Shown: positions 52,299-60,705, numbered from the stretch's first letter. The stretch is DNA of 64,000 bases from Clostridium_AM sp900759715 (GCA_900759715.1 CAAEXF010000058.1:108335-172334); one strand, 5' to 3'. Numbers and translations: made by a program. The notes: generated by a model from the letters alone, not told the origin.

Positions 52299-54170
52299 TT
52301 ACTGTCCTTGTCCTATAGATTTTTCTACTATAGCTAATTTTTCATCTACCTTTGAGGCTTCATCTGCCATACCTAATTGGTTATATGAATCCTTTGCTAA
52401 AAGATATAATACCTTAGCAGAATTAGCATCACCGGAAACATATCTTTTATTTGCCTCTTGTGAATATTGGTCTGCTTCTCTCTTCTTATCCGATACATCA
52501 TTTATCTTTTTATCCATGAGCGTTATTTTTTCTTGTAATTCATTCGCCAAGCTATGTGAATTTATACTTTCAAAGGCCTCTTTAGCTAAGGCATAGTACA
52601 TTTTTGCACTTACGTAGTCTCCTGCTACATATTTTAAATCTCCATTTTTTCTAAGATCTATGGCTTTATTTTGCAATTCTTCTGCTGCTTTTTTCTCTTC
52701 TTTAGCATTTTTTGCATTCTCTTCTTCTTGTTTTTTACTATCTTCCTTAGCCTTATTTGCAGTATCCTCAGCTTGCTTTTTATCTGCTGCTGCTTTATCC
52801 TTATCTGCTTTTTCTTTCTCTGCATCTGCTGCTTTCTGATCATATATTTTTTGCAATTTATCCATAGCTTCTTTTTTTTCATCTTTTAAATAATAATCTA
52901 AAGCTAATTTTTTAGCTTCCAGATAATTAGCTTCTGCTGCTGCTGAGTCCCCACCTTCTAGATGTTTATCACCTAAGGTTAAAAGATCTGATACTGTAAT
53001 ACAATTTTTAACTATATCTATTTTTTTAAGTATATATTCTCTACCTACACTGCCAGCGTCGCCTGCCTTTTCTAAAGCAAGTATGTACTTATCTAAAGCA
53101 TCTTCATATTTCTTTTTCTCTAAATTTTTATCAGCTTCCATGATTATTTCTGTATACTTATAGTCTTCATCTAGAGTTTTACTATCATTTTTAAGCTTAT
53201 ATTTTTTAGCTATATCTAAAGCTTTTTTATATTCTTCATTTGCTCTTTGAATATTTCCATCCTTCATATAATCTTGTGCATTTGCTTTACATTCACTCAT
53301 AGTTGCAATATTATTAAGCTTTTGATGTCTCTTAACATTAAATGCTACAAGTCCTATTGTGATAATCAAAAGTATTGGTATAGCAGCTAATATAATCTTT
53401 TTTATTCTCTCTTTTTGTTTTGGATTTATATAAGCTTTTTCTACAAAGGTTAATGCCAAGGTATAGTTTTCTAATTTCTTCGGCTGCCTTGATAAAATCA
53501 TATCTTCTATATTATCTGTTACATCTTTTGGTTCCTTTGCTCCTTCTAGAGCATCTTCCATTTCTTTATCATCACAATTTTCCCATATTCCTTTTGTAAG
53601 AAGTGCAAATGCATCGCCATCTGAAAGTTTTATTTTCTTTGATACATATATATTGCTTAAATCATTTTTACCTAAATAAGATGAAAGGTTATTTCTTTCA
53701 GCATGTTTTGACATTTTATCTAATGAAATAATTTCTTTATCTACTAATTCTTGAGTTAAGGATTGATCTTTACTTTTTAATCTTAAATATCCATCTTTAA
53801 ATAAATAAAATCTAGTATTACCAATAATAGAATAGATTAATTTACTATAGTTTGTTATAACTACTGTAATTGATGCCTTTAATCTTACATATTTGCTGCT
53901 TAATATTAATTCTTCATTTACACTTTTTAAATATTTCTTTATGATAAATTTGTTCATAGTTGGCTTTGCAGTAAAATTTCTTATAAAGGCTGTTACTGCT
54001 ATTTTGGCACTTTCTAGTTCCTTATCATCATCTATTCCATCTGCCATTACATAACATGCATAATCATCTAATTCAATAAATGCAAAATAATCTTTATTTT
54101 GTAGAAAAGCTCCCTCTTCTGATATAAAATTTGTTTTAAATTTTGAATTTAGCTTTCTCATCTTCCTCAT
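52299..54170 (-). CDS. PP2C-like protein with TM and long TPR/coiled-coil tail
   Basis: 623 aa. Residues about 20-245 are a PP2C-type fold (YACYVMADGIDDD; IVITNYSKLIYSIIGNTRFYLFKDGYLRLKSKDQSLTQELV; KKLENYTLALTFV). The usual DG-GG, GD and DN motifs are altered to DGIDD, GN and EN, so catalysis may be lost. A membrane segment lies at about 258-280; beyond it is a long helical region with TPR-like units and an A/K/E coiled coil (about 440-500), on the other side of the membrane. Function may be to sense or bind phosphoproteins. The exact start is uncertain between two ATGs nine bases apart. Confidence 0.75.
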   Translation of the reverse strand: MRKMRKLNSKFKTNFISEEGAFLQNKDYFAFIELDDYACYVMADGIDDDKELESAKIAVTAFIRNFTAKPTMNKFIIKKYLKSVNEELILSSKYVRLKASITVVITNYSKLIYSIIGNTRFYLFKDGYLRLKSKDQSLTQELVDKEIISLDKMSKHAERNNLSSYLGKNDLSNIYVSKKIKLSDGDAFALLTKGIWENCDDKEMEDALEGAKEPKDVTDNIEDMILSRQPKKLENYTLALTFVEKAYINPKQKERIKKIILAAIPILLIITIGLVAFNVKRHQKLNNIATMSECKANAQDYMKDGNIQRANEEYKKALDIAKKYKLKNDSKTLDEDYKYTEIIMEADKNLEKKKYEDALDKYILALEKAGDAGSVGREYILKKIDIVKNCITVSDLLTLGDKHLEGGDSAAAEANYLEAKKLALDYYLKDEKKEAMDKLQKIYDQKAADAEKEKADKDKAAADKKQAEDTANKAKEDSKKQEEENAKNAKEEKKAAEELQNKAIDLRKNGDLKYVAGDYVSAKMYYALAKEAFESINSHSLANELQEKITLMDKKINDVSDKKREADQYSQEANKRYVSGDANSAKVLYLLAKDSYNQLGMADEASKVDEKLAIVEKSIGQGQ

Positions 54171-54190
54171 CCTAACTTGGTTTTAATTCG

Positions 54191-55057
54191 TTAAAATTCT
54201 TTCTTGCTTTTGTTATCAAAATATCTCATAAGTATTATGCTTCCATTACAATTATTGAGCTTATTATTGTTTTTAATTTTTTCTATTATCTCTTCACATC
54301 TATCATCTAAAGCTATGTTATTTTCTTCTAGCATACCTTCAATTTCTATCCATCTTAAGCTTTCATATATTCCTTTACTCATGAGTACAATTATGTCATT
54401 TTTATGTAGTTTAATTGGGGTATCACAAATCTCTATATCTTTAAATGATTCTTGTCCAAGATAATATAGAAGTTTTTTTTCTTTTAATGCGTATACTGCT
54501 TCTGATTTTTGGAGGTTTCCTTTATAGTACTCCCTTTTAGCTACTTCATTAATAGCATGTCCTTCACTTAGCTTTACAAGTTCTTTATTTCTAAAAATAG
54601 CAAGCATACAATCTCCAGCTAATGCGTAATATAATAAATCGTCAATTACTACTGCACTTAATACACTAGCTCCCCCTTTATCTTTTTCCACTCTCTTTAT
54701 TATTTCATGATTAGCCTTATTGAAAGCTTTTTTAAAGAAGTATACTATCTTTTCTTTGCTGCCTTCTTCTAAAAACATTTTTATTATTGTTTTAGCTGAT
54801 ACAATACTTGAAATTCTTCCTGCTTCGTTTTTCCCAAGTCCATCAGCTAAAACTGCTAATGTTCCATAAGGCGCATAGGCTACATCCACATAGTCTTCTT
54901 GAATTTCCTCATAGCCAATGCTTACTTTTTTCGCCACTTCTAAATTTTTTTTATTTATTTTATTTAATAAAACTTTTCTTATGATTAATAAAATTATTAA
55001 TAAAATTCCTAGTAAAAATATAAAATCTATTTTTGTGTATTTATTAATATTTAGCAT
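54191..55057 (-). CDS. Membrane-anchored PP2C-family phosphatase
   Basis: 288 aa. One N-terminal membrane segment (about 10-28) and a PP2C domain: YAPYGTLAVLADGLGKNEAGRISS, KGGASVLSAVVIDDLLYYALAGDCMLAIF, KLSEGHAINEVA, IIVLMSKGIYESL. DG near 69 and GD near 145 are kept, but the last acidic DN pair reads CNGS, so one metal ligand is missing. In Gram-negative T6SS a PP2C phosphatase (PppA) opposes the kinase PpkA and acts on FHA proteins; two FHA proteins are encoded just upstream. No kinase is visible in the window. Confidence 0.8.
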   Translation of the reverse strand: MLNINKYTKIDFIFLLGILLIILLIIRKVLLNKINKKNLEVAKKVSIGYEEIQEDYVDVAYAPYGTLAVLADGLGKNEAGRISSIVSAKTIIKMFLEEGSKEKIVYFFKKAFNKANHEIIKRVEKDKGGASVLSAVVIDDLLYYALAGDCMLAIFRNKELVKLSEGHAINEVAKREYYKGNLQKSEAVYALKEKKLLYYLGQESFKDIEICDTPIKLHKNDIIVLMSKGIYESLRWIEIEGMLEENNIALDDRCEEIIEKIKNNNKLNNCNGSIILMRYFDNKSKKEF

Positions 55058-55068
55058 ATATCATACAC

Positions 55069-55572
55069 CTACTCATTATCTTCCCATTCAAAATGCTCTC
55101 CACAAAAAGGTACAAATAAAAATTTACTTTTCCCAAGTTCAATTACATCATATGCGGAGAGTTCCGTTGGCATATATGCAGGTTCCCCATTTAAATAGGC
55201 TATACCTGAAGAATCTCCTGGTAATAAAACATTGTTCTTCTTTTTGGGATCATATACTACTATTGCATGATTTCTACTTGCAATGTAATTGTCACCTATT
55301 ATTTGAATATCCATATCATCAGCTCTGCCTATAAAATTCTTGCCACTCTTTATTTTATAGTCTTTACCTACTCTCGTACCTTCAATGCATACAAGCCATC
55401 CACATACAGGCTCTACTTCTTGATATAAAAGATTTGTTTCTATATTCATATTTTCTTGAATAATTTCTTGTTTATTTTCTTTTTTTGCAGTATCTATGTT
55501 GCAATATGGGCATATATTACCATAACGTCTTTCACTAAACATATGACCATTTTGACATCTAATAAGCCCCAT
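55069..55572 (-). CDS. FHA-domain protein with zinc ribbon
   Basis: 167 aa from the ATG at 55572, 8 nt after GGAG; a GTG three codons earlier is inside the ribosome site. An N-terminal ribbon RCQNGHMFSERRYGNICPYCN holds four potential metal ligands. From about 60 on there is an FHA domain (YKIKSGKNFIGRADDMDIQIIGDNYIASRNHAIVVYD; L-LPGDSSGIAYLNGE; L-AYDVIELGKSKFLF). FHA domains bind phosphothreonine. It would read phosphorylation state in this system together with the next FHA gene and the PP2C proteins. Confidence 0.85.
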   Translation of the reverse strand: MGLIRCQNGHMFSERRYGNICPYCNIDTAKKENKQEIIQENMNIETNLLYQEVEPVCGWLVCIEGTRVGKDYKIKSGKNFIGRADDMDIQIIGDNYIASRNHAIVVYDPKKKNNVLLPGDSSGIAYLNGEPAYMPTELSAYDVIELGKSKFLFVPFCGEHFEWEDNE

Positions 55573-55628
55573 ATATCTCACTCCGTTTCACTTAGTTTAA
55601 AGTTTAATTAATATTAGCTGCTGTTATA

Positions 55629-56201
55629 TTATTTAAGTAAAAGTTTAACTTTAAAAATAAATAGAATATCTCCTTTTTTTAATTCACAGGGAGTATCTTT
55701 TACAATTCTATATTTTTTTTCATCATCTACCTTTTGAATGCTGACTTCACTTGTAGTTGATAAATCTTCTATGTACCATCTTCCAGCAGCATAGTTTAAA
55801 ACAGCATGTTTATCTTCAATTAATGTTGAGTATATAGATAAATTCAAGTCTATAAAAACATCATCATCTATTGTGTTTTTTCCTATAAGAAATGAAACTC
55901 TTTCACCTATGTCCCATCTTTTTACAATTTGATTTTCTTCATTAACTAATTCGATAGTGCTTATTTTATTTTCATCCTCTATAACTTCTGTTCTATGTAA
56001 TCTATTGTATACATTTACAAAACCCACTACCCCTAAAGCTATAGCAATAACTATAATTATTCCTTTTAAATATATGGATTCTATTGTAATATAACCAATT
56101 ACACATATTAGTGCAGTTATGGCACCTATGAACATATTAATTAGCTGCACGGTTACTGTTAGTTTATTATTAAAACTTATATTATTATCATTTCGCTTCA
56201 A
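55629..56201 (-). CDS. Membrane FHA-domain protein
   Basis: 190 aa. Two membrane segments (about 17-38 and 43-63) and a cytosolic FHA domain (about 85-185): VSFLIGKNTIDDDVFIDLNLSIYSTLIEDKHAVLNYAAGRWYIEDLSTTSEVSI; L-KGDILFIFKVKLLL. It may tether the apparatus or its regulators to the membrane. It lies 14 bp downstream of the J-domain gene. Confidence 0.83.
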   Translation of the reverse strand: MKRNDNNISFNNKLTVTVQLINMFIGAITALICVIGYITIESIYLKGIIIVIAIALGVVGFVNVYNRLHRTEVIEDENKISTIELVNEENQIVKRWDIGERVSFLIGKNTIDDDVFIDLNLSIYSTLIEDKHAVLNYAAGRWYIEDLSTTSEVSIQKVDDEKKYRIVKDTPCELKKGDILFIFKVKLLLK

Positions 56202-56215
56202 AGTAACTCACTCCA

Positions 56216-56671
56216 CTACTTCTTTTTTATGTTAAAAAAGCTTTTAAACATATTACTTGTATCTATTGGATTCTTTTTTTGATTTAGCTTATCTTTATCA
56301 ATATCACTTGTATTTGCATCAAATCCAAAAAAACTTTCAAAATATCTATTTAAATTCTCTATGCCATCACCTTTGTCTCTACATGTTCTTTTATCATTTT
56401 TTGATTTATTATCATTATTGTTGTTATTATCCCTTGCTTTCTTATTGTTATTTTGATTAAAGCTAGATAACTTTTTGTCATATTCTTTTCTTGAATCTTC
56501 ATTACTTAAAACTTGATATGCTTCATTTATATCTTGAAATTTTCTTAAGGCATTCTCATCACCTCTATTTTTATCTGGATGATACTTTTTAGCTAAAGTT
56601 CTAAAAACCTTTTTGATTTCATCTTTAGTTGCAGTTACTTGTATATCTAATATTTTGTAATAGTCTTTCAT
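56216..56671 (-). CDS. J-domain (DnaJ-like) protein
   Basis: 151 aa from the ATG at 56671, with GAGGTGTAAT before it; the longer frame has no ribosome site. The J-domain occupies residues about 3-65 with HPD in KYHPDKNRG. It is followed by an asparagine-rich linker (NQNNNKKARDNNNNNDNKS) and an acidic tail with FESFFGFDANTSD. No zinc or substrate domain of classical DnaJ. It is the obvious co-chaperone for the cluster's Hsp70-like ATPase. Confidence 0.9.
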   Translation of the reverse strand: MKDYYKILDIQVTATKDEIKKVFRTLAKKYHPDKNRGDENALRKFQDINEAYQVLSNEDSRKEYDKKLSSFNQNNNKKARDNNNNNDNKSKNDKRTCRDKGDGIENLNRYFESFFGFDANTSDIDKDKLNQKKNPIDTSNMFKSFFNIKKK

Positions 56672-56704
56672 ATTACACCTCAGTTTTTTATTTTTATAGC
56701 AAAA

Positions 56705-56752
56705 GATTTTTCTCTTGAAAAGAAAATACAATTTATTTTCAAGAGAAAAATC
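56705..56752 (-). promoter_or_regulatory. Long intercistronic stem-loop after the tube genes
   Basis: GATTTTTCTCTTGAAAA and its exact complement make a 17-bp stem with a 14-nt loop, in the 99-bp space between tube gene 2 and the J-domain gene, followed by TTTT. It looks like a partial terminator or processing/stabilising hairpin that would leave sheath and tube mRNA in excess over downstream genes. Confidence 0.7.
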
Positions 56753-56770
56753 AATTATAGTCTTTTAATA

Positions 56771-57196
56771 TTAAGCGCTATATCCACCTTCTATAGTCAC
56801 TAAGCTTAACTTGTCCTTCTTTTGTCTTACTACAAGTTCAAATGTACCGATACCTTCAGTATCTCCAAAATGTTCTTTATAATCTACTACAAAAGCATTT
56901 GGATAAGTTATTTTTCTTATTACCTGGTCTGCAGAAATCACTTCTACAGTAAGCTTTCTGTAACAGTCTGCTTTTTCTGCTGGTACTAATGACCAAGTTC
57001 CCATTTTTCTTGTACTATCAAATGGATCTCCATCTACAGCAGTTAATATTTTACCGCTTATAATCATTGTGCTTCCCACATCTTTTGAACGAGCATTTGT
57101 ATCTTCTGGAGTATCTGTTATAAGCTTTATATTTTGAACGCTTTCTATGCTAAGATCAATTGTTTCTGCACCTTCAATTTTAACTTTAAATCCCAT
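56771..57196 (-). CDS. Hcp-like tube protein 2
   Basis: 141 aa, strong GGAGG before ATG. Small all-beta protein: GFKVKIEGAETIDLSIESVQNIKLITDTPEDTNARSKDVGSTMIISGKI, SLVPAEKADCYRKLTVEVISADQVIRKITYPNAFVVDYKEHFGDTEGIGTFELVVRQKKDK. The beta strands, the D---G-FEL--RQ-KD and position beside the sheath-like gene match Hcp/phage tail-tube proteins. About two thirds identical by eye to tube protein 1, 28 bp upstream. Two tube types may form alternate rings or tip and body. Confidence 0.7.
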   Translation of the reverse strand: MGFKVKIEGAETIDLSIESVQNIKLITDTPEDTNARSKDVGSTMIISGKILTAVDGDPFDSTRKMGTWSLVPAEKADCYRKLTVEVISADQVIRKITYPNAFVVDYKEHFGDTEGIGTFELVVRQKKDKLSLVTIEGGYSA

Positions 57197-57224
57197 TTTC
57201 TCATGTCCTCCCTATCTTATTTTT

Positions 57225-57650
57225 TTATTCTCCGAATCCACCTTCAAATTTAACTTGAGCAGTCTTGTCTTTCTTTTGTTTAACATATAGTTTAAATGTA
57301 CCTACACCTTCTCCATCACCATAATGTTCTTCGTAGTTTACTACAAAGGCATTAGGTAAAGTAAGTTGTCTTACTACTTGTGAAGCAGAAATAACATCTA
57401 CTTGTACATTTCTATAACAATCTGCTTTTTCAGCAGGTACAAGTGACCATTGTGCTAATTTAATAGTACCATCTGCTGCCTCTCCGCCTACTGGTGTTAA
57501 TATTTTACCAGTAATAGCCAATGATGTTCCTAAATCTGTTGAACGTGCATTAGAGTCGTCTGGAGTATCTGTTTTAAATTCTACAGTTAGAACACTTTCA
57601 ATATTTAAATTGATACTTTCTGCACCCTCAACTTTTACTCTAAATCCCAT
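57225..57650 (-). CDS. Hcp-like tube protein 1
   Basis: 141 aa, AGGGAGGACAAAAAC before ATG. Same length and layout as tube protein 2: GFRVKVEGAESINLNIESVLTVEFKTDTPDDSNARSTDLGTSLAITGKI, SLVPAEKADCYRNVQVDVISASQVVRQLTLPNAFVVNYEEHYGDGEGVGTFKLYVKQKKDK. Directly follows the sheath-like gene, the usual order of sheath then tube in contractile tails. Tube rings of this kind stack into the inner needle. Confidence 0.72.
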   Translation of the reverse strand: MGFRVKVEGAESINLNIESVLTVEFKTDTPDDSNARSTDLGTSLAITGKILTPVGGEAADGTIKLAQWSLVPAEKADCYRNVQVDVISASQVVRQLTLPNAFVVNYEEHYGDGEGVGTFKLYVKQKKDKTAQVKFEGGFGE

Positions 57651-57713
57651 GTTTTTGTCCTCCCTTTAATTTTTATTTATAATTAAAATAGATATTATTG
57701 ATATCTATTAAAA

Positions 57714-59879
57714 TTAACTAGCATCGCTGCGTGTGATTTCCACTTCTAAGTTCTTAACATTACCATTAAATACAAGGTCAATATTACATGTTCCATTTTT
57801 ATCGTTTATTATAAAGTTAATATCGTCCCCATCCTGTATAATGGCATTTATATGCTCTTTATGTGCCATCCATTTGCTCTTGACACTACTTGGATTATTA
57901 CTAAAGAATTTAACAATATTATCCTCTTTAAAATCATTAGTATAGAATCTTAGTATTCTTTCTATATAAGTTGTTACTAATGTTTTATAGATTGATTCAA
58001 AATCATTTTCTGTGGCTTGTAAACTTCTCGCTTTATACACAGTTATTTGCTTTATCTCTTTTCCTTGTAATTGTGCATTTTCTGATGAAAAAACGAATCC
58101 AAAGTTTTTTCTATTTATTGAATTTTTGATTTCATTAGTAAATCCTGATATTTCTTTTGCTAGTGTTGTTGTAACTCTTAGTGCATTGTCAGAGGATTCT
58201 ATATCAAATCTAACTCCTGGATATTCACTAAACACATCACCATAATATTCTTTTAAGTAATCTGGACATTGGTATGCAGCTGTAATTCCTGCTGCTATAT
58301 ATGAACTTCCAATATAAACCCCTTCTATCCAAAGTTTAAGAATATCTTCTTTTTCCTTAGATAATTCTGCAGAGCCGTTTTCTGAAAAGATCATTCTCTT
58401 ATCTAAAATTACTCCTGATTTTTCTTTTGGTATAACTGTAAAATTAGGTATACATGGAATTGCAAATTCACTATAAGTGTTACGTAATAAAGGCGCACAT
58501 TTATCTATAAATTTATCAATTCCAGCTGTTGCCACATGATTAAATGTAGTATCTTCTCTTGGTTCAAAACTAAAAAAGATTTGCATACGATATTTTTGAA
58601 CTACATCTAAAAGCATTGATAAATCTTCCATAGTATTGGAATCTGTCTTTTCAACTTTCTTATTTGATTTAAATCTTTCTCTTTTAACTTTATTCTTTGC
58701 TTGTGCTTCAAGTTCAATAGATGGCACAATACCAAACCAGATCGCATTAGTGAAATCATTTTTATCATTTACTGAACTTAAATAAGTTTTTAATCTTGGT
58801 AAATTATTAGAGCTAACTAATCTATTAAGCTTTGTATTTGTAACTAATAAAGAAGGTTTCATTCCTTTATTCTTTGTTTGGTATTGATCAAAGAACATTT
58901 TCACTCCTAAAATCTTCTCAATTAAAGGTTTAACTGTTTTAATAAAATCATCTTTAGCGCTCTTATAAAATTCTAAATAAGTATTATAATTTTCTACTTC
59001 TACAGCTAGATCAATTGAGCTTTCCATAGTTGAAGCCAAAGGACAAAATGTTCTTACGACTAAACTCTTTACATAATCAGATTTAGCTTCATTAACATCA
59101 TCATAGTCATCTTCAAAAGCTTCTATTAATCCTAAATTTGCCTTATCATCTATTGCAACTAATGAAGTTTCTTCTGGTTTTGGAGCTTCTAAAACTTTTA
59201 ATTCTCCACTTTCTCCCATGCTTAAAACACCTATTTGCAATGGTGCATCAGCATTTTTTTCACTATCTGCTCCAAGAAGAAGTCTTGTCTTTATATCTTC
59301 AATTGCTAATGGAAGCATTGCCATAATATTATTATAATTTCCACTAGCTTCTTCAAACATATCGTTAAGCTTGTCCCCTAAATCTAATTTAGTTGGATCT
59401 TCATCATCTAAATCTTCATACTTACTGTATGTATATTGAATTTCTTTTCTAGATTGTTTTATATCATCCATAACTTTCTTTGGCGATATCATATCTAATA
59501 AATTTTCAAATTTAAAATCTACATTTGCTATTCCTTGTGCCCTTTTTGTATCAATTAAAGTGAACAGCATCTTTAAGAAATCATTTGATTGATTAATTGG
59601 AATTTCTGTTACAAGTCCATCTGGAATGTTTTCTGGTTTTTTTAATGTATACATAACCTTTTGGTTATTTGCATTGTAGAAGGAATACACCACTGGAGCA
59701 AATTTATCTAAAAATTCATCAAAGCTATTAACTAAAAGAAGTTCGTTTATTTCCTTTATTTTGTCATCATTTAAACTATTTAAATCCTTTGTATCGCCAA
59801 TTACTGAAATTAAATCTAACCTTTCTGGATTTATTTCCTCAAATAAAATTGTTCTGTTAGTTTGTTGAATAACATCCAC
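57714..59879 (-). CDS. Contractile-sheath-like protein (possible TssB-TssC fusion)
   Basis: 721 aa, GTG start with AGGAGG upstream. By position, first gene before two tube genes, this should be the sheath. The N-terminal part has VDFKFENLLDMISPKKVMDDIKQSRKEI (about 127-155), which resembles the F-x-F---DF-PE-V---I--L motif of TssB. The C-terminal part (AIWFGIVPSIELEAQAKN, WIEGVYIGSSYIAAGITAAYQCPDYL, TTYIERILRFY) resembles TssC sheath cores, and the last 40 residues form beta strands (INFIINDKNGTCNIDLVFNGNVKNLEVEIT) as sheath-arm donors do. Normal TssB is about 170 aa and TssC about 490, sum close to this length. The family call rests on pattern and context. Confidence 0.55.
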   Translation of the reverse strand: MDVIQQTNRTILFEEINPERLDLISVIGDTKDLNSLNDDKIKEINELLLVNSFDEFLDKFAPVVYSFYNANNQKVMYTLKKPENIPDGLVTEIPINQSNDFLKMLFTLIDTKRAQGIANVDFKFENLLDMISPKKVMDDIKQSRKEIQYTYSKYEDLDDEDPTKLDLGDKLNDMFEEASGNYNNIMAMLPLAIEDIKTRLLLGADSEKNADAPLQIGVLSMGESGELKVLEAPKPEETSLVAIDDKANLGLIEAFEDDYDDVNEAKSDYVKSLVVRTFCPLASTMESSIDLAVEVENYNTYLEFYKSAKDDFIKTVKPLIEKILGVKMFFDQYQTKNKGMKPSLLVTNTKLNRLVSSNNLPRLKTYLSSVNDKNDFTNAIWFGIVPSIELEAQAKNKVKRERFKSNKKVEKTDSNTMEDLSMLLDVVQKYRMQIFFSFEPREDTTFNHVATAGIDKFIDKCAPLLRNTYSEFAIPCIPNFTVIPKEKSGVILDKRMIFSENGSAELSKEKEDILKLWIEGVYIGSSYIAAGITAAYQCPDYLKEYYGDVFSEYPGVRFDIESSDNALRVTTTLAKEISGFTNEIKNSINRKNFGFVFSSENAQLQGKEIKQITVYKARSLQATENDFESIYKTLVTTYIERILRFYTNDFKEDNIVKFFSNNPSSVKSKWMAHKEHINAIIQDGDDINFIINDKNGTCNIDLVFNGNVKNLEVEITRSDAS

Positions 59880-59967
59880 TCTTCTAAACCCTCCTAAAAT
59901 ATTGTATTTTAAATTATATTTGTTTTATTTTTTTATAAAATTATAATTTGTAAGATTACATTTTTCA
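59880..59967 (-). other. Short agrD-sheath gene junction
   Basis: 88 bp of nearly pure A/T with only the sheath ribosome site AGGAGG. No GC-containing hairpin or T-run that could terminate is seen, which suggests read-through from agrBD into the CIS genes. Confidence 0.55.
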
Positions 59968-60096
59968 CTAATTTTTCTTTAACACTATAGGTACTTTAGG
60001 TTGATAAGAATAAAAAAATGATACATTAGAACTTGCTGATTTAGCAATCTTTCTTGTAGCATTAGCTATTGATCTTAAAATTTTTTCCTTAACCAT
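59968..60096 (-). CDS. agrD: AgrD-type autoinducer precursor with serine ring residue
   Basis: 42 aa, ATG behind GGAGGAAAAGAA. An amphipathic basic helix (residues 1-20) is followed by SSNVSFFYSYQPKVP and a short charged tail. Clostridial AgrD peptides show a five-residue ring that starts with Cys and is followed by a QP-E/K-P tail; here aligned position 26 is Ser, giving Ser-Phe-Phe-Tyr-Ser, followed by YQPKVP. So the product should be a lactone, not a thiolactone. It overlaps the end of agrB by 8 bp. Too short for standard gene callers. Confidence 0.9.
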   Translation of the reverse strand: MVKEKILRSIANATRKIAKSASSNVSFFYSYQPKVPIVLKKN

Positions 60097-60682
60097 AATT
60101 TTCTTTTCCTCCCTTTAATACTGGTATTATTGTAAGAATTGATATTGCTAGTATTGTTAAACTAACTAAAAATGTTATATCTATTGAAATGTAATTACTA
60201 TAAAATCCTATACTTATAAACACAGCTATTACTGAAATTGTTATTCTACTTATTCTTTTAAATTTTTTCTTTTCATCTGATGATAATGGACTATTTTCAT
60301 GTTCTACTGGTGATAATTTATAAATAACTACTGTTGAAACTATTACAAAAATCATCCCTAAAACTGTTTTATATTTATTAAGTAGTAAGCAATTTATTAA
60401 AAGTTCACTTAAATATATTAATGTTGTTATTACAAAACACCCACTAAAGCTTTCAGCATGATATCCTCCTGTACATGATCTTAAAATTATAAAAGTTGAA
60501 ATAAAAAACAAAGTTAAAATAACTTTGTTCAATATAATTCCTAAAATTAATAAGAATATTGTAATAATTAATGTTGATAGGATAATCTGAACCCCATATA
60601 TATAAATAGCTCTATCATCTATATCTATTATTTTATTTTTTACTAAAATGAAAGTTATGTCTTCAGCCAAGTGTTCTAGCAA
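60089..60682 (-). CDS. agrB: AgrB-type peptide processing protease/transporter
   Basis: 197 aa from the TTG at 60682, which lies 8 nt from AGAGG; the GTG at 60691 overlaps the ribosome site. Five to six membrane segments. The catalytic pair of AgrB is present as GGYHAESFSGC (His and Cys seven residues apart), preceded by RSCT. AgrB removes the AgrD tail and forms the ring. It is followed, overlapping, by agrD and then by the sheath gene, and is preceded by its own promoter. Confidence 0.93.
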   Translation of the reverse strand: MLEHLAEDITFILVKNKIIDIDDRAIYIYGVQIILSTLIITIFLLILGIILNKVILTLFFISTFIILRSCTGGYHAESFSGCFVITTLIYLSELLINCLLLNKYKTVLGMIFVIVSTVVIYKLSPVEHENSPLSSDEKKKFKRISRITISVIAVFISIGFYSNYISIDITFLVSLTILAISILTIIPVLKGGKENYG

Positions 60683-60705
60683 ATTATTCACCTCTTTTGA
60701 GCAAA

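Noticed and set aside
32999..59879. A canonical Gram-negative type VI secretion system
   Set aside because: No TssJLM, TssK, TssA or ClpV is visible and the organism looks Gram-positive; T6SS-like describes only sheath, tube and spike parts.
60683..60691. GTG start of agrB
   Set aside because: The codon overlaps the AGAGG ribosome site; the TTG at 60682 is at normal spacing and matches the displaced copy.
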